Source: Nansenia antarctica (lineage: Eukaryota > Chordata > Actinopteri > Argentiniformes > Microstomatidae). Taken from it: a stretch of 64,000 nucleotides of DNA. How positions within the stretch are numbered: position 1 is the first letter of the stretch; the number at the start of each line of letters is the position of its first letter. This document shows, in pieces, positions 41,513 to 53,025 of this stretch. A program made the position numbers and the translations under genes. Below the pieces are notes generated by a model. That model had not been told where the DNA came from and made no database searches. It was given only the letters and a program-made list of their open reading frames with translations. The stretch covers positions 65,408,797 to 65,472,796 of the forward strand of contig OZ022341.1 of the NCBI GenBank assembly GCA_963989245.1. The letters are read 5' to 3'.

Positions 41513-43413
41513 TACACTTGCAAATACTCTAAAATCAAATGTTGTGTTTGTGAAATGTTCTTTTTCATTCCTTTTGTCTGGAAACACAGAATGTGTTATC
41601 ATATTTATCATATTATGATAGCAGCACTTGTTGGTTGACGGCATCGAAGGGTTAATGGTTCTACTGTCTCTGCCTTTCCAGCTTATTGATGTTGTCTTAA
41701 ATCTAAAACACCCTGTGTACTCTGTCATGTAGCAGTCTCCTTCTGACCTCTCACCTCTGTCATCCGTCTGTTTGTCCACATTAGTACATCCCATGTTTAG
41801 TCATTGTTATGAAGGAGGGGTTGAAGGAGGGGTTGGATTAAGACAATGGATTAAAGTCTTTCAAGTCAAGTGATTGCAGCAGGGAGTTGAGGATGTTTAA
41901 TAACAATATAAGTAATGTAAAGTGTGTCACATCCTGCATGTGACTGTGACTGACTGTACTTCTCCTTCTGTCGTTCACGGGTTCCTACACAAATAGATTT
42001 CCATAACTGTGTTGTCGACATCACCTGCCTCTCTGCATGTTCACACAGCTCGAGGCAGAGTCTCTTCACCTGGTGAAATGTACCATCTGGCATAGGTGAC
42101 ATAGGTTTAATTTAATTTAATAAATTCATCCTTCTTTTAAAAGTTAAGTAGAAGTGTTTTTTCCCGTTTTTTTTTCTTTCTTTCTTTCTTGGGTGTTTGC
42201 TGTTGATTACTGCAAAATGACAGCCTGTTATAATGTGGTGAGAGTGTTAAAAATGTGTTAACTTATACCTGTGAAAACCCCAGAGATCTCTATGTTCATG
42301 AAATTAAATTATTATTACCTCCATCTGTGCTGTGGGTTTGTGATGATTGAGAGTTTGAGTCGAGCAGCGCGTTGATGAATCTAATATTCCGGAAGACGTC
42401 ATCTAATAAGTTCAGACCCCGGCTGGCCATGTGTTGAGGCACTGAACCCCTAAACCCCCCACTGAACCCCTAAATTACAGAACATTCAGCATTCCCCCTG
42501 AACATGTCATAATTTAATGTTTCCACCAATTCAATTCAACTTTATTCGCCATGTGCAGTGCACTAGGAACATGACTTGGTATTCTCCATTCTCTCATGTT
42601 TAAAATCACCCCTATGTTTATTTTACAGCCTGGGTGCTAATAGGCAGCGGGCAGGGCTGAGAATCTAAGAATCTGCTCTTTACCTACGGAAAACGGGAAA
42701 GTGCTATACAGTCCAATCGATCCATAGGAGAAAATCCGAGCCATCTGACGTGAAAGGATTTATGGGTTTAGACGAAATTGCTTTCCCCACTGTGAGATTA
42801 AATACCGTTGGATACCGTGATCTGTGTTTGTGTGTATTACACAAAACACAAAACGAACAAAACAAATAAAAACACTTGAAGCAAACCAGCAGTATCACCG
42901 GCCCGACTCGCTACAGAGCAGCGCCACCGGAAGTAGGAAGTGGAAGACAAATGAAAGCTGTCAAACCCCACACACCACATCTTATGCTGGATATACAACC
43001 AGATATTCAGGACGCACATTTTTGCGCCCCGGCCAAGAAATAGACACAGCCAATTGGAGCGCTGCTACAGCTCACGTGTAAGCCAAAAGTATTTGCAGTG
43101 CCATAGACTGGCATTGACCGGCGCCCCGACGCCTCCCCCTATGTATTTTAACAGTGAATTTTACACACACACAGATAAAAATGTTTATTGTATTGGATGA
43201 TTTTTAATGAATGCTGATAGGCGCCGACAGAATATCAGCCGCATTTTGTGAATAAACAATGTTTATTTTTAAAAAAAACTTTTACAAATCGCAACTAGGA
43301 AGTGAAGGTGGGGGCGGCGCCCCAGCGCCCTCTATCGGCCAGCCGCCACTGAGAATTTATTATAATTATGTTCATTTGTTTATGTAGGACATTAAAATAA
43401 GGTGTGCGTTACC
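41513..43413. other. atp6v1f 3' side and intergenic, no clear gene
   Basis: No recognisable protein. CAATTCAACTTTATTCGCCA at about 42529 looks like a LINE end. About 43094-43351 starts CAGTGCCAT and ends with the complement of CAGTGGCGGCTGGCC, so it may be a short hAT-type element, but no target duplication was found. Confidence 0.45.
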
Positions 43414-44032
43414 ATGGATAATATCTCCCACATCGACAATCTTCAAGCTCTGCTAACGTCTAGCACACACAGGAATATCGGCAATGGTACAGTAACAGTA
43501 ATATATGTGAATATTGCCATGTAGCCTACAGTTATTGTTGGGAAAATATAAATGATCAAATTGACAGGTAATTGGCCTATATAAGCTGTAGGTCATTTAA
43601 CATTGAATGTGCTTGTAAACTTGTGTGAACAATCGTTCCCATGTGTCAGGAACCAAGAGAACGTTGTGAGGGCTTCAAAGCAGGAGTCCACCCTGGTTGT
43701 TCTAGGTCGAGAGTCTTATCAGAAGGATAGATCATGTCCCTGGCTATCTCAGCAGGCCTCACAGTGCCTCACAGGCCTGTCCCAGAGTGCTCTGCAGCAG
43801 ACGTACATGGAGGCCAGTCAGGTGCCAGGCATTCTTCCCTGCAACTTATCCAACGGCAGGCCCAAGGCGGCTGGCAGCAAGAAACGCCAGAGAGAAGCCA
43901 GCCAGAGTGAAGGAGGAGACGTCAGCAGCTCAGCCAAACGCTCCCGCAGTAGCCAGCCCAGCAGGACATGGAGATCTGCTGCAGTTGCTAGACGATCTCG
44001 CAAGCCTACACACCAGAATGGATCTTAAGTGA
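43414..44032 (+). other. Possible unrecognised gene (two or more exons)
   Basis: ATG in strong context (ACCATGG) begins MDNISHIDNLQALLTSSTHR, with potential donors at 43490-43510. A second block after a TGTGTCAG acceptor (about 43647) is open in one frame to 44028 (…QTYMEASQVPGILPCNLSNG, then KKRQRE and SSAKRSR) and in another to 44032, ending LLQLLDDLASLHTRMDLK. Two basic, nuclear-localisation-like clusters are present. I could not join the exons in a single phase or recognise the family. It may be a real small nuclear protein or chance. Confidence 0.35.
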
Positions 44033-44039
44033 CATTCTT

Positions 44040-44042
<3 letters not shown>

Positions 44043-44088
<46 letters not shown>

Positions 44089-44181
44089 CCCAACTACCCC
44101 CCCCCCTCCATTCCAATTCACACACATCCCCCCATTTCCACTCCCCACCTCCAAAAACGCACAATCCCAACCCCACCACCC

Positions 44182-44228
<47 letters not shown>
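44043..44228. repeat. Two (CA)n blocks with C-rich middle
   Basis: CA runs at about 44043-44086 and 44184-44228 flank a CCCC-rich stretch. Confidence 0.93.
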
Positions 44229-44233
<5 letters not shown>

Positions 44234-44640
44234 ATACGTACAAATAAAATAATAAAATAAAGTTCTGTCTTTTTTATGCATACGTACCAATATGATTTGG
44301 ACATCACGGTATTGCTGTCTTATAATAAACCAATACGTTCATACAGTGGTGAACCTAGCTGTCTCATCCCAGAATACCTCTGCAGTTTACAACTTTAAAT
44401 TGCTGCAATGGTCCCAAGTAAGCTCAAAATACATTTTGACACAAGACACCCCACTTATATTAGCAAAGACATTGACTACTTAAAGCTATTAAGACTGCAA
44501 AATGATAACTAGAATAAATGCATGACGTCATGTGTCCGCTTAGCAAAGTGCAGGATCCAGCTTCTTGGAGCTAATAGCAAAAGCGAATGTTTGCCGAATC
44601 ACTCATTCTACCACATTGGAAGGACATTGTAAAGATAATG
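44229..44640. other. Intergenic, nothing recognised
   Basis: No coding or RNA gene seen. Confidence 0.5.
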
Positions 44641-45239
44641 ATCGGAGAAAGGAGGGTCACCACCACCATCACCACCCACGGACAAGCTCCCAGCCCCATC
44701 CAGGCGATTGTGTTTTGCCCCCCCCCGAAAGAGCTCACATTTAAAACGCCCAGCACCACATTGGGGAACCTTCAACCTTGTAACTCCCAGCCAAACAACC
44801 TGGCTACCAGGACAACGAGTATTGGTCGCAATCGTATACATTTTTAAGCAGTTTAGGACACAAATAGCACAGGGAAAGCTGTGCGCATCGCTCCCTCCGA
44901 CGGTGGAACGACGGGGTTTTGAGCGAATCACAACACAATACACGAGGCCTTCGCGGCCCACATGATTTTATTCTGAACGGAGGCATGTCTGCTCGCTGGT
45001 CCGTTCAAATTTGGACCTCAAGTCGGTTCCATCGGTGACTTTTGGCCCATTATTGGCGAGGAGAAAACACAGACGCCAGCACATTTTGTCAGCCAAGATT
45101 GCCGAGCATAGAGGGTTGAGTCTGTACGGTTCTCATGTCGCGTTTAAGACCAGCCCCCATCTCCGGGTTGAGCTTCATTATCACAGAGCAGCATCGCAGA
45201 GTGATTTGTAGCCCGCAACAAACGACACTTTTTACAGAC
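44641..45239 (+). promoter_or_regulatory. H1 upstream region
   Basis: Homologous to 1596-2155. H1 box AAACACA at 45065-45071, TATA-like TTTAAG at 45143-45148. Confidence 0.75.
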
Positions 45240-45851
45240 ATGGCAGAAGTCGCACCAGCCGTCGCCGTCGCCGCTCCGGCCAAGGCCCCCAAGAAGAAAG
45301 CAGCAGTCAGGCCCAAGAAAGCAGCTGGCCCCAGCGTCGCCGAGCTCATCGTGAAGGCCGTGTCCGCATCCAAGGAGAGGAGCGGCGTGTCTCTGGCCGC
45401 GCTCAAGAAGGCGCTGTCTGCCGGTGGTTACGACGCGGAGAAGAACAACTCTCGCGTCAAGGTCGCCGTTAGGACCCTCGTCACTAAAGGCACTCTGGTC
45501 CAGACCAAGGGCACCGGTGCCTCCGGCTCTTTCAAGATTAACAAGGAGGCGGTCAAGAAAACGGTGAAGAAAGCCGCCGTCGCAAAACCCAAGAAGATAG
45601 TAGCAAAGAAGCCCGCCGCCGCTAAGAAGTCTCCCAAAAAGGCCGTTGCAAAGAAGCCCGTCGCCGCTAAGAAGTCTCCCAAGAAGGCAGTCGCAAAGAA
45701 GCCCGTCGCCGCTAAGAAGGTTGCCAAGAGCCCCAAGAAGGTTAAGAAGCCCGCACCTGTCAAGAAAGCACCGACCAAGAGCCCCAAAAAGGCCGTCAAG
45801 GTAGCGAAGCCCAAAGCAGCCAAGGCAAAGAAGGCAGCCCCAAAGAAGTAA
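45240..45851 (+). CDS. Linker histone H1 (203 aa)
   Basis: The start at MAEVAPAVAVAAPAK is chosen by comparison with the other H1 genes, although the frame opens at 45135. Globular domain GPSVAELIVKAVSASKERSG to GASGSFKINK. It is closest to the H1 at 8160-8816 but has three rather than four of the 15-residue C-tail units, and carries VRTLVTKG where that gene has VKSLVVKG. First gene of the + unit H1-H2A-(H3 lost), an inverted copy of the 6.4-9.2 kb block. Confidence 0.97.
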   Translation: MAEVAPAVAVAAPAKAPKKKAAVRPKKAAGPSVAELIVKAVSASKERSGVSLAALKKALSAGGYDAEKNNSRVKVAVRTLVTKGTLVQTKGTGASGSFKINKEAVKKTVKKAAVAKPKKIVAKKPAAAKKSPKKAVAKKPVAAKKSPKKAVAKKPVAAKKVAKSPKKVKKPAPVKKAPTKSPKKAVKVAKPKAAKAKKAAPKK

Positions 45852-45901
45852 ACTTGTGTTGACACGACAGTGTTCATGTTGACACTTGTACCACAAAAAA
45901 A

Positions 45902-45917
45902 GGTTCTTTTAAGAGCC
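45902..45917 (+). terminator. H1 stem-loop with a U-G pair
   Basis: GGTTCTTTTAAGAGCC: same C-to-U change in the stem as at 8105-8120. Confidence 0.9.
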
Positions 45918-46379
45918 ACCCACCTTTCCATAAAAAGTGCATTTTCATCCATGTCGACATAACGGAACTTTCTCAAATAAGAAGGTCCGATTTACACCAG
46001 TCTCAATCACTGACCTATGCACACGAGAATAATAGCTATATTAAATATTGAAATGGCCTTAATGAGAGTTTAATACTTTACACAAACATATTTAAACAAA
46101 CGATATATTGTCTCACTCGGTCTCTGCGTGAGCGAGGAGGGGGGGTTCTATGCTAGACTCCACAAAATACCTTTCAATATCGACATACGGTAGTTTGCTT
46201 TATATAACGTTATTTGGATAGAAATGGTCAACTTTTCGCTCTAGTAGTAGCCTACTACATTGCGTATGGGGAGAGCTGTGAGAGCCTAATGCACTTCACT
46301 TTTCGCTGTAATGCCAATAAGGAGTATTGTTTCGCTATTTAGTATATTATTAGGAAATGATTGGTTTGATTTGAACTTT
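45918..46379. other. H1-H2A spacer
   Basis: No gene; inverted match to 7666-8095. Confidence 0.75.
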
Positions 46380-46535
46380 GATTTCTGGCGCGCGAGGGAA
46401 ACTCACAAAGGCCGAGTGAAACAGCGGCCAATCGCTGGGCGGCGGGAAGAGGCGCGCGTATCCGGGTTGCTGATTGGATGAGGTGTCATCGACCCGGTGG
46501 CCAATGAACGCTGGTCAGGCTGAGCTATAAGAACA
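46380..46535 (+). promoter_or_regulatory. H2A promoter
   Basis: CCAAT at 46428-46432, an inverted one at about 46472, CCAAT at 46501-46505, and TATAAGA at 46526-46532. Confidence 0.87.
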
Positions 46536-46603
46536 CCACCCCAAGCGAGCAACTAGTATCCGCTTTTTCTTTAACTAGAACAGAACCCGCTTTAAGTTTC
46601 AAG

Positions 46604-46990
46604 ATGTCAGGAAGAGGTAAAACCGGAGGCAAGGCCAGAGCAAAGGCGAAGACCCGTTCTTCCCGAGCTGGACTCCAGTTCCCAGTGGGCCGTGTCCACA
46701 GGCTCCTGCGCAAAGGCAACTATGCCCATCGTGTGGGCGCTGGCGCACCGGTCTACCTGGCCGCCGTGCTCGAGTACCTGACTGCTGAGATCCTGGAGTT
46801 GGCCGGCAACGCCGCCCGCGACAACAAGAAGTCTCGTATCATCCCCCGTCATCTGCAGTTGGCCGTCCGTAACGACGAGGAGCTGAACAAACTGCTGGGC
46901 GGTGTGACCATCGCTCAGGGCGGTGTGCTGCCCAACATCCAGGCAGTGCTGCTCCCCAAGAAAACCGAGAAGCCCGCCAAAGCCAAGTAA
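46604..46990 (+). CDS. Histone H2A (128 aa)
   Basis: Canonical H2A, same protein as 7055-7441 and 29583-29969 (His at L1-loop position 41, NKKSRIIP, TEKPAKAK end, no SQ motif). Synonymous differences from them show that it is not a very recent copy. A perfect stem-loop follows. The H3 expected next in the unit is missing. Confidence 0.98.
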   Translation: MSGRGKTGGKARAKAKTRSSRAGLQFPVGRVHRLLRKGNYAHRVGAGAPVYLAAVLEYLTAEILELAGNAARDNKKSRIIPRHLQLAVRNDEELNKLLGGVTIAQGGVLPNIQAVLLPKKTEKPAKAK

Positions 46991-47030
46991 AAGTTCTACT
47001 ACGGCTTTCACCCCACTACTTAACCCCAAA

Positions 47031-47046
47031 GGCTCTTTTAAGAGCC
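47031..47046 (+). terminator. Histone stem-loop of H2A
   Basis: Perfect stem-loop 40 bases after the stop. Confidence 0.95.
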
Positions 47047-47168
47047 AACCACTTGTCTCTCAAAAAGTGCAATTTGTATTTTCATCTCTAAACGGTGTTT
47101 GTCCGCTATGAGTACCCTAGTGTGCCTCATGTTGAAGCCTGCAATCACTAAGTTAAACAGTCACCATA

Positions 47169-48259
47169 TTCATAGCTTTCAGTCACGTGGTTTCTTCCCT
47201 AGCAACCACCAAACTGACGGGCAAAAAGTATCATAGCAACATCGCTCAACATGGCTGCCTACTATTTAGACCACCTCACTCATGAAGAACTATCAAGATA
47301 CACGACGGTGATAGGAGTGTTGGATTCCCTGTCTTCTTCTCTATCCGGACACGTTGGAATTATTTTCCTAACCCCCGGAGAATCAAAGTTATTGACCTGC
47401 AAAGGGTGCCTCCTTGACCGGCTTTTCCCGTGAATAACACCGGTTATGGAGGTGGTACAAACATAAGACTATTATTGCTAAATTCACCATCAGTATACGG
47501 TCATTTTGAGCCCTTAACCACCGCGCTGACACCCCGAGAAGATAGACTTTTAATATGAAACTCGATCAACCGGGCGTTCACCGGCTGCTGGACGAAACTC
47601 CCAACTCCCGCTGTCAGCGAGGCGAGGGAATATTTCTACCCGGGAATTCGCTCCTTGCTGTGTCCACGGTGATAGGAGTGGAGGATCGACTCCATTCAAA
47701 TAGTGTTGGATTCCCCGTCTTCTACTCTATCCGGACACGTTAGAATTATTTTCCTAACCCCCGGAGAATCAAAGTTATTGACCTGCAAAGGGTGCCTCCT
47801 TGACCGGCTTTTCCCGTGAATAACACCGGTTATGGAGGTGGTACAAACATAAGACTATTATTGCTAAATTCACCATCAGTATACGGTCATTTTGAGTACT
47901 TAACCACCGCGCTGACACCCCGAGAAGATATACTTTTAATATGAAACTCGATCAACCGGGCGTTCACCGGCTGCTGGACGAAACTCCCAACTCCCGCTGT
48001 CAGCGAGGCGAGGGAATACTTATATCCGGGAATTCGCTCCTTGCTGTGTCCACGGTGATAGGAGTGGAGGATCGACTCCATTCAAATAGTGTTGGATTCC
48101 CTGTCTTCTACTCTATCCGGACACGTTGGAATTATTTTCCTAACCCACGGGAAATCAAAGTTATTAACCCGCAAAAAGTGGGTTTTGCCCGCAAAAAGTG
48201 CCTTTTGCCCGTCAGGTGGGCGTTTCCACTATGCTGTGACGTCACATGAAAGCTATGAA
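47169..48259. mobile_element. Non-autonomous DNA transposon with TA target duplication
   Basis: The ends are inverted repeats starting TTCATAGCTTTCA (left TTCATAGCTTTCAGTCACGT; right, inverted, TTCATAGCTTTCATGTGACG). It is flanked by TA (47167-47168, 48260-48261). The empty site CACCATACCTTCG is seen, inverted, near 6887. The interior holds a unit of 386 bases repeated in part three times (for example CTCGATCAACCGGGCGTTCA at about 47561 and 47947). Only short frames; superfamily not decided. Confidence 0.85.
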
Positions 48260-48261
48260 TA

Positions 48262-48613
48262 CCTTCGTGAGGCTGAGAGAACGCACCCACAACACTTTTG
48301 ATTTGGCCACGTGGTGTTGCCAACCAATGTTCCCTTCATGATGAATGCTGGCTATAAGAATAAACACAACAAATGCATCTGAGAATAGCGTAAAAGCTAT
48401 AGCTGGGGTCGTTGTCCTTAAGAAAGTGGTATCACAACAGTGGTATCATCTGCCAGTTGACTAATAATTATGGATTTTCCCATAACACCGATTTTGTTTT
48501 AAATCTTCATATTATGTTTATTATTATAATTCACATGGGCGGGGCGGGTGGACAAGGGAAGCGCGCAATGGAGGGAGCAGGAGGGGTTTAGAGTTTTAAT
48601 TTATGGCGGGAAG
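48262..48613. other. H2A-H3 spacer ending where H3 promoter should start
   Basis: Inverted match to 6540-6887 and 29075-29400. The match stops at TTATGGCGGGAAG (48613); the rest of the H3 promoter and gene are absent and a gypsy-type LTR begins. Confidence 0.85.
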
Positions 48614-48918
48614 TGAAGGGTATACCGCCTGTCCACTAGGTGGCAGTATCTCGTTTGCTATGCTGTCCGGCTCAGTCAGGAGTCGGCCATGTTATTATTT
48701 GTTTAGTGTCAGACGTTCATGTTACGGTGGCCGTCTATTGAGCTGTCCACCTATTCCTGTAAGTTGGTTATTCGAATGTTTCTGGTTAAGTTATATATTA
48801 TACATTTACCCTGCTTATACTTTATCTCAATTCATGCTTCTATTGTTTGTATATTTGCAGGGCGTTTTCATCTTTGTCATTAAACACTTCATTGACATTG
48901 AGGAGCGTATTTCTTCAT
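48614..48918 (+). repeat. Putative LTR of a gypsy-type element
   Basis: Starts TGAAGGGTATACC exactly where homology to the histone spacer ends, and may end TTCTTCA at 48918, just before the gag start. No second LTR is seen in the window, so the end is approximate. Confidence 0.6.
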
Positions 48919-48935
48919 GAAAACGCCAGGAAGCC

Positions 48936-49735
48936 ATGGTCGTCGTTGCATGCTCTGTCCCTGGCTGCGCTTTCGGAACTGAAAACGTGTCCGAAGCACT
49001 CGCCATTGCCCTGTTGACGAATCATGGATTTGCCCATCAACGCACATCGCCTGTCACAGCCGCGCCGACCCCCCGAGGCCTGAAACTGGATCGGCCTAAA
49101 GTCGACGTAGGCGTATCGATTGAGGAATGGAACGTGTTCATCCGTCGTTGGGACGTCTTCTGCACTGGCTCAGGCATAGGAGCCGCCGAGGCCCCTTTCC
49201 AGTTGTTTCAGTGCGCTGGGCCTGAACTTGGTGACAGCCTGTTGAAAGTCAACCCCAACGCCGCCTCCGAACCTTTGCCACACCTAATTGCCGCCTTACG
49301 TTCACTAGCAGTCATCCCAGTCGCCACATGTGTCCTGCGCACCGAGCTGCTCCAGCTACGCCAGGAGCGTGATGAGACATTCCGCGCCTTCACTGCCAGA
49401 GTACGGGGGAAAGCGGAGACATGCGCCTATGTTACAGTATGTGGGTGTGGCGAGGATGTGGACTATACCGACCACATCATCCGCGACGTTCTAGTCAATG
49501 GCATCTCTGATTCGGACATTCGCCGAGAGGTACTAGGGACGCCAGACATCCTTAAAATGCCAGTGAATGACGTGGTTGCACTCGTAGAAAATAAAGAGAT
49601 GGCCCGCAATGCTCTCCCGTCATCCGCCCTTTCGGCCATGTCGTCATTCCAGCGCTTAAAAAAGAGTCCACAGGCAAGCCCCACCCCGACCCCAGGCCCA
49701 GCGGACGTGGCTAAACGAGTATGCTGGCATACTCA
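48936..49735 (+). pseudogene. Gypsy (Mag-like) gag, 3'-truncated
   Basis: MVVVACSVPGCAFGTENVSE... is the Cys-containing gag start typical of Mag-type gypsy elements. It is followed by the capsid-like region (SIEEWNVFIRRWDVFC, FQLFQCAGPELGDSLLK, VDYTDHIIRDVLVNGISDSD, VVALVENKEMARNA). The frame breaks off at KRVCWH, where the zinc knuckle should follow; residues after this to 49805 come from unrelated sequence. Protease and pol are absent. Confidence 0.82.
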
Positions 49736-50083
49736 GTATGCTGGTCTCCCTTTTCTCCCAAATGCCTTTCTGCCCCTCAGATTTAAAATGATTGGATTGG
49801 TTTAAGCATGACTAAAGGGTGTTCCAACCTTATTTCTTAAACCAGTCATTGCCTGTTAAGTCTATGAAGAGAAGAGAGCGAGCGCACAGCTAGTAAACGG
49901 GTGAAATCATGACGGCAGTTCGTGAGCTTAGAATTATAGGGTTCTATCTCCGTTTAGGGTAGTTCAGAGATATTGAGCGTCAAAGTTTTTACATTCCATT
50001 ATGTTTTGTGAGATGGAACCTTTGTATTTTATGAATTACTAACTCAAAAATGTCAACATTTAAAAAAATAACACCACACAGGT
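49736..50083. other. Unassigned sequence between gypsy and DIRS copy B
   Basis: About 350 bases with no coding potential and no counterpart elsewhere in the window; near its left edge GTATGCTGG occurs twice around CATACTCA. Could be a short transposon or filler at a junction. Confidence 0.4.
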
Positions 50084-50299
50084 GCTACCGGTTAGAAACA
50101 AAGCGGAGACTGGCCCAGCGTACCAGCGTGTGGCCAGCTCTCTGCCTAACAGACTTACCCCTATCACGACACAAACGGGGTTAAACACCCCTGTCTGTAG
50201 CCGTATAGAGGGACCGTTATTTACATCAATAACCCCTCCATGTCTATCAGGATCTGGCCCAGCTCATGAGCGTGCGGCCGGTTCTTTGATTATCAGGCA

Positions 50300-52003
50300 T
50301 AATAAACCTGCGTCAATAAAGGGCATTGTTACACATAGCAAACACTCTTTACAGACGGCAGCCCATCCCTTTCGAAATGACCCCACCTTGGGCTGTGCCA
50401 CCTCCTCGGTGTGCAGCGGCGGCTGGGGTCATACAGAAATTCAAGCTTTTTCTGTCGACTGCACCACAACAGACGGCCCAGCCGCTGTCGTTGCGTTATG
50501 CAGAATGGCTAGAAGGGGCAGGTATTCTGTCGGGCTGGCTGGACAGGACATTGAGGAGGGGATATGCACTACAGTTCATTCAGCCTCCTCCGCCCTTCAG
50601 GGGCGTGAGAGAGACTGTTTTTTGTCCTGCCCGATAAAGACACGTGCGCTCCAGGAGGAGATTACGAATCTCCTAACAAAGGGCGCAGTGACATTGGTTC
50701 CGAGGGACCAGTGGGACATGAGATGGTACTCCCCGTATTTCCTTGTCCCAAAGAATTCGGGAGACATGAGACCCATACTAGATTTCAGGGTCCTCAACGA
50801 GAGAGTGGCGAAACGCCCCTTTCGTAGATACCTGAGGGTCGCGTATTTCGTGTGCCAATCACAGAGTGGCACAGGAAATTCCTACGTTTTGCTTTCCAAG
50901 GGAAGGTTTACGAGTACACGCGCCTGCCCTTCGGGTGCACGCTTGCTCCTCGTTTTTCTCCAAATGCGTGCAGACAGCACTCGAACCACTGAGGCGAAAC
51001 GAGATACGCATATTAGCATATCTCGACGACCTACTGGTCTTCGCCCAATGCCCAAATCGAGCCATTCGGGACGCAACCTCACTGGTGCAGCACCTCACTC
51101 AGCTGGGGTTAGCTATAAACTGGACAGAGAGTGCTCCGTGGCCGGCTCAACAGTTTTCCAATCTAGGCATTCAGTTGGATACTGCCGAGATGAGGGCCAG
51201 TTTATCGGCACCACGGAGAGCGATACTGAAACGTCAGCTCTCCGGGTGTGTCGAGTGACAAATACAATCACCGCTCTGTCAAGGATGTCCTTACTAGGAC
51301 TGATGTCTGCAGCCCATGTAGTGGTCCCCTTAGGCCTGTTACACATGCGCAGACTGCAGAGGCGGTTCGCACGACTGCGACGGGTTCCAGTGAGACGCCG
51401 TCGCAAGTTGATTGTAATACAGAGATCGGTCAAAACCGACCTGAGCTACTGGAGAGACCCGCGCGACATCGCGCGCGGAGTCGCCTGAGTTCGCTGAAAG
51501 CTCTCCACATTCCAGGTCTGCTCAACGAAGGAGCAGATCTGTTATCACGGGGAGGCCCGAGGGACGACGACTGGAGGTTAGCACCCTCCATTGTGTCTCT
51601 GATTTGGGCACGGTTCGGGCAAGCAGAAGTGGATCTGTTTGCGTCCCGGACGAATGCGCAGTGTCGCCTTTGGTTCTCCCTGCGCGAACAGGACAACCCG
51701 CCATTGGGAGTCGATGCATTCGCACACCACCCATGGCCGAGGGTCCTGTTATACGCGTTCCCACCCCTGACATCTATCCTCCCACTGTTGGCACGAGTGA
51801 GGTCAGAGAGGCTAGAGTTAATTCTTGTAGCCCCGGACCGTCCCGGAGCCCCGTGGTTTCCGGAACTGATGGAGATGTTGGTAGAGGGCCCATGGCCCAT
51901 ACCTCATCGACAAGATGCACTCTCTCAAGCCAGAGGCTTGGTGAGGGGGCCGCCTATGATGGGGGGCCCCCTCATGGCCTGGTTACTGAGAGGGATTTGT
52001 TAG
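50300..52003 (+). pseudogene. DIRS RT-RNase H-MT, copy B (two deletions)
   Basis: Retains YSPYFLVPKNSG, the YLDDLLVFAQ catalytic motif and the methyltransferase-like tail (DLFASRTNAQ, AFPPLTSILPLL). Lacks the IDLRDAYF motif, TDAS and the rest of the RNase H active site. Confidence 0.9.
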
Positions 52004-53025
52004 AACGCAGGGGTCTGACAGACGCGGTCATTCAGACCATTCAGAGTGCGCGCGCGCAATCCACTGCAAAGGGATATGCGGCGCGCTGGCGAGTGTTTAC
52101 ACAGTGGTGTGAGGGACAGGACGTTGACCCAGTCTGCTGTCGGGTCGAAACGTTCTTGTGCTTCTTACAGTCGCTGTTTGACAAGGGATTGGCGGCGGGA
52201 ACTATTAAAGTTTACGCGGCTGCCATCTCAGCTTGTCATGAGGGTTTTGCGACAACGACACTGTTCAGTCATTCGCTGGTTAAGCGTTTTTTGACTGGAG
52301 TGTGTAGGCTTAGACGCCCTCATAGGACTCTAATGCCAAAATGGGACCTGTCGATTGTGCTAGAGGCGCTGTGCGTGCCCCCATTCGAACCCATTGACAC
52401 TGTGTCGTTGCGTTTATTGTCTCTCAAGACGAGTCTACTCCTCGCCTTGACTACGGCTAAGCGAGTGAGTGATTTATGTGCTCTCTCGACACGGGCAGAT
52501 TGTTTGATCATATCTGATGACAAAACAAAAGCTGTGTTACGCCCTAACCCGGCTTTTATCCCTAAGGTTAATCGTGGGTTTAGGGTTCAGAGCTGTGCTC
52601 TGAGCGCCTTTTTTCCTCCTCCTCACGACGGAGAGAGGGAGAGGCGTTTACATTGTCTATGTCCGGTGCGCGCGTTGGCACAATATGTGAAGCGCACAGC
52701 AGGACTGAGATCTTCTCCCCAGCTTCTGATCTGCTACGGCGGACAGAAAGCCGGGGCACCACTCTCGAAGCAGAGGCTGTCCCATTGGATTTGCGAGGCT
52801 ATTAGCCTCGCATACGAATCGAAGGGGCAGCCCGTGCCGACTGGCATTCGGGCTCATTCCACCAGGGGCATGGCCACATCAGTGGCCATTCTCAGGGGCG
52901 TGGGAGTGGAGGAGATATGTGAGGCGGCGTCTTGGTCGTCGCCATCACCTTTTGTACGGTATTACTTGAAAGATATTTCTTCCTCATCCTTTTCTCATTC
53001 TGTCCTCAGTTTTGCTGATGACTGA
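51990..53025 (+). CDS. DIRS tyrosine recombinase, copy B (domain intact)
   Basis: Site-specific recombinase used by DIRS elements to insert circular DNA. The frame (open from 51604) carries the N-terminal core-binding domain (SARAQSTAKGYAARWRVFTQ), Arg of TTAKRVSDL, the HSTRGMATSVAILRG box, and the Tyr nucleophile region SPSPFVRYYLKD, ending SVLSFADD. The overlap with the RT frame upstream makes the true start unclear. The domain is unbroken although the element is otherwise dead. Confidence 0.85.

Noticed and set aside
43094..43351. Short hAT element with CAGTG ends
   Set aside because: The ends are suggestive but the flanking 8 bases do not match (AGTATTTG versus AGAATTTA).
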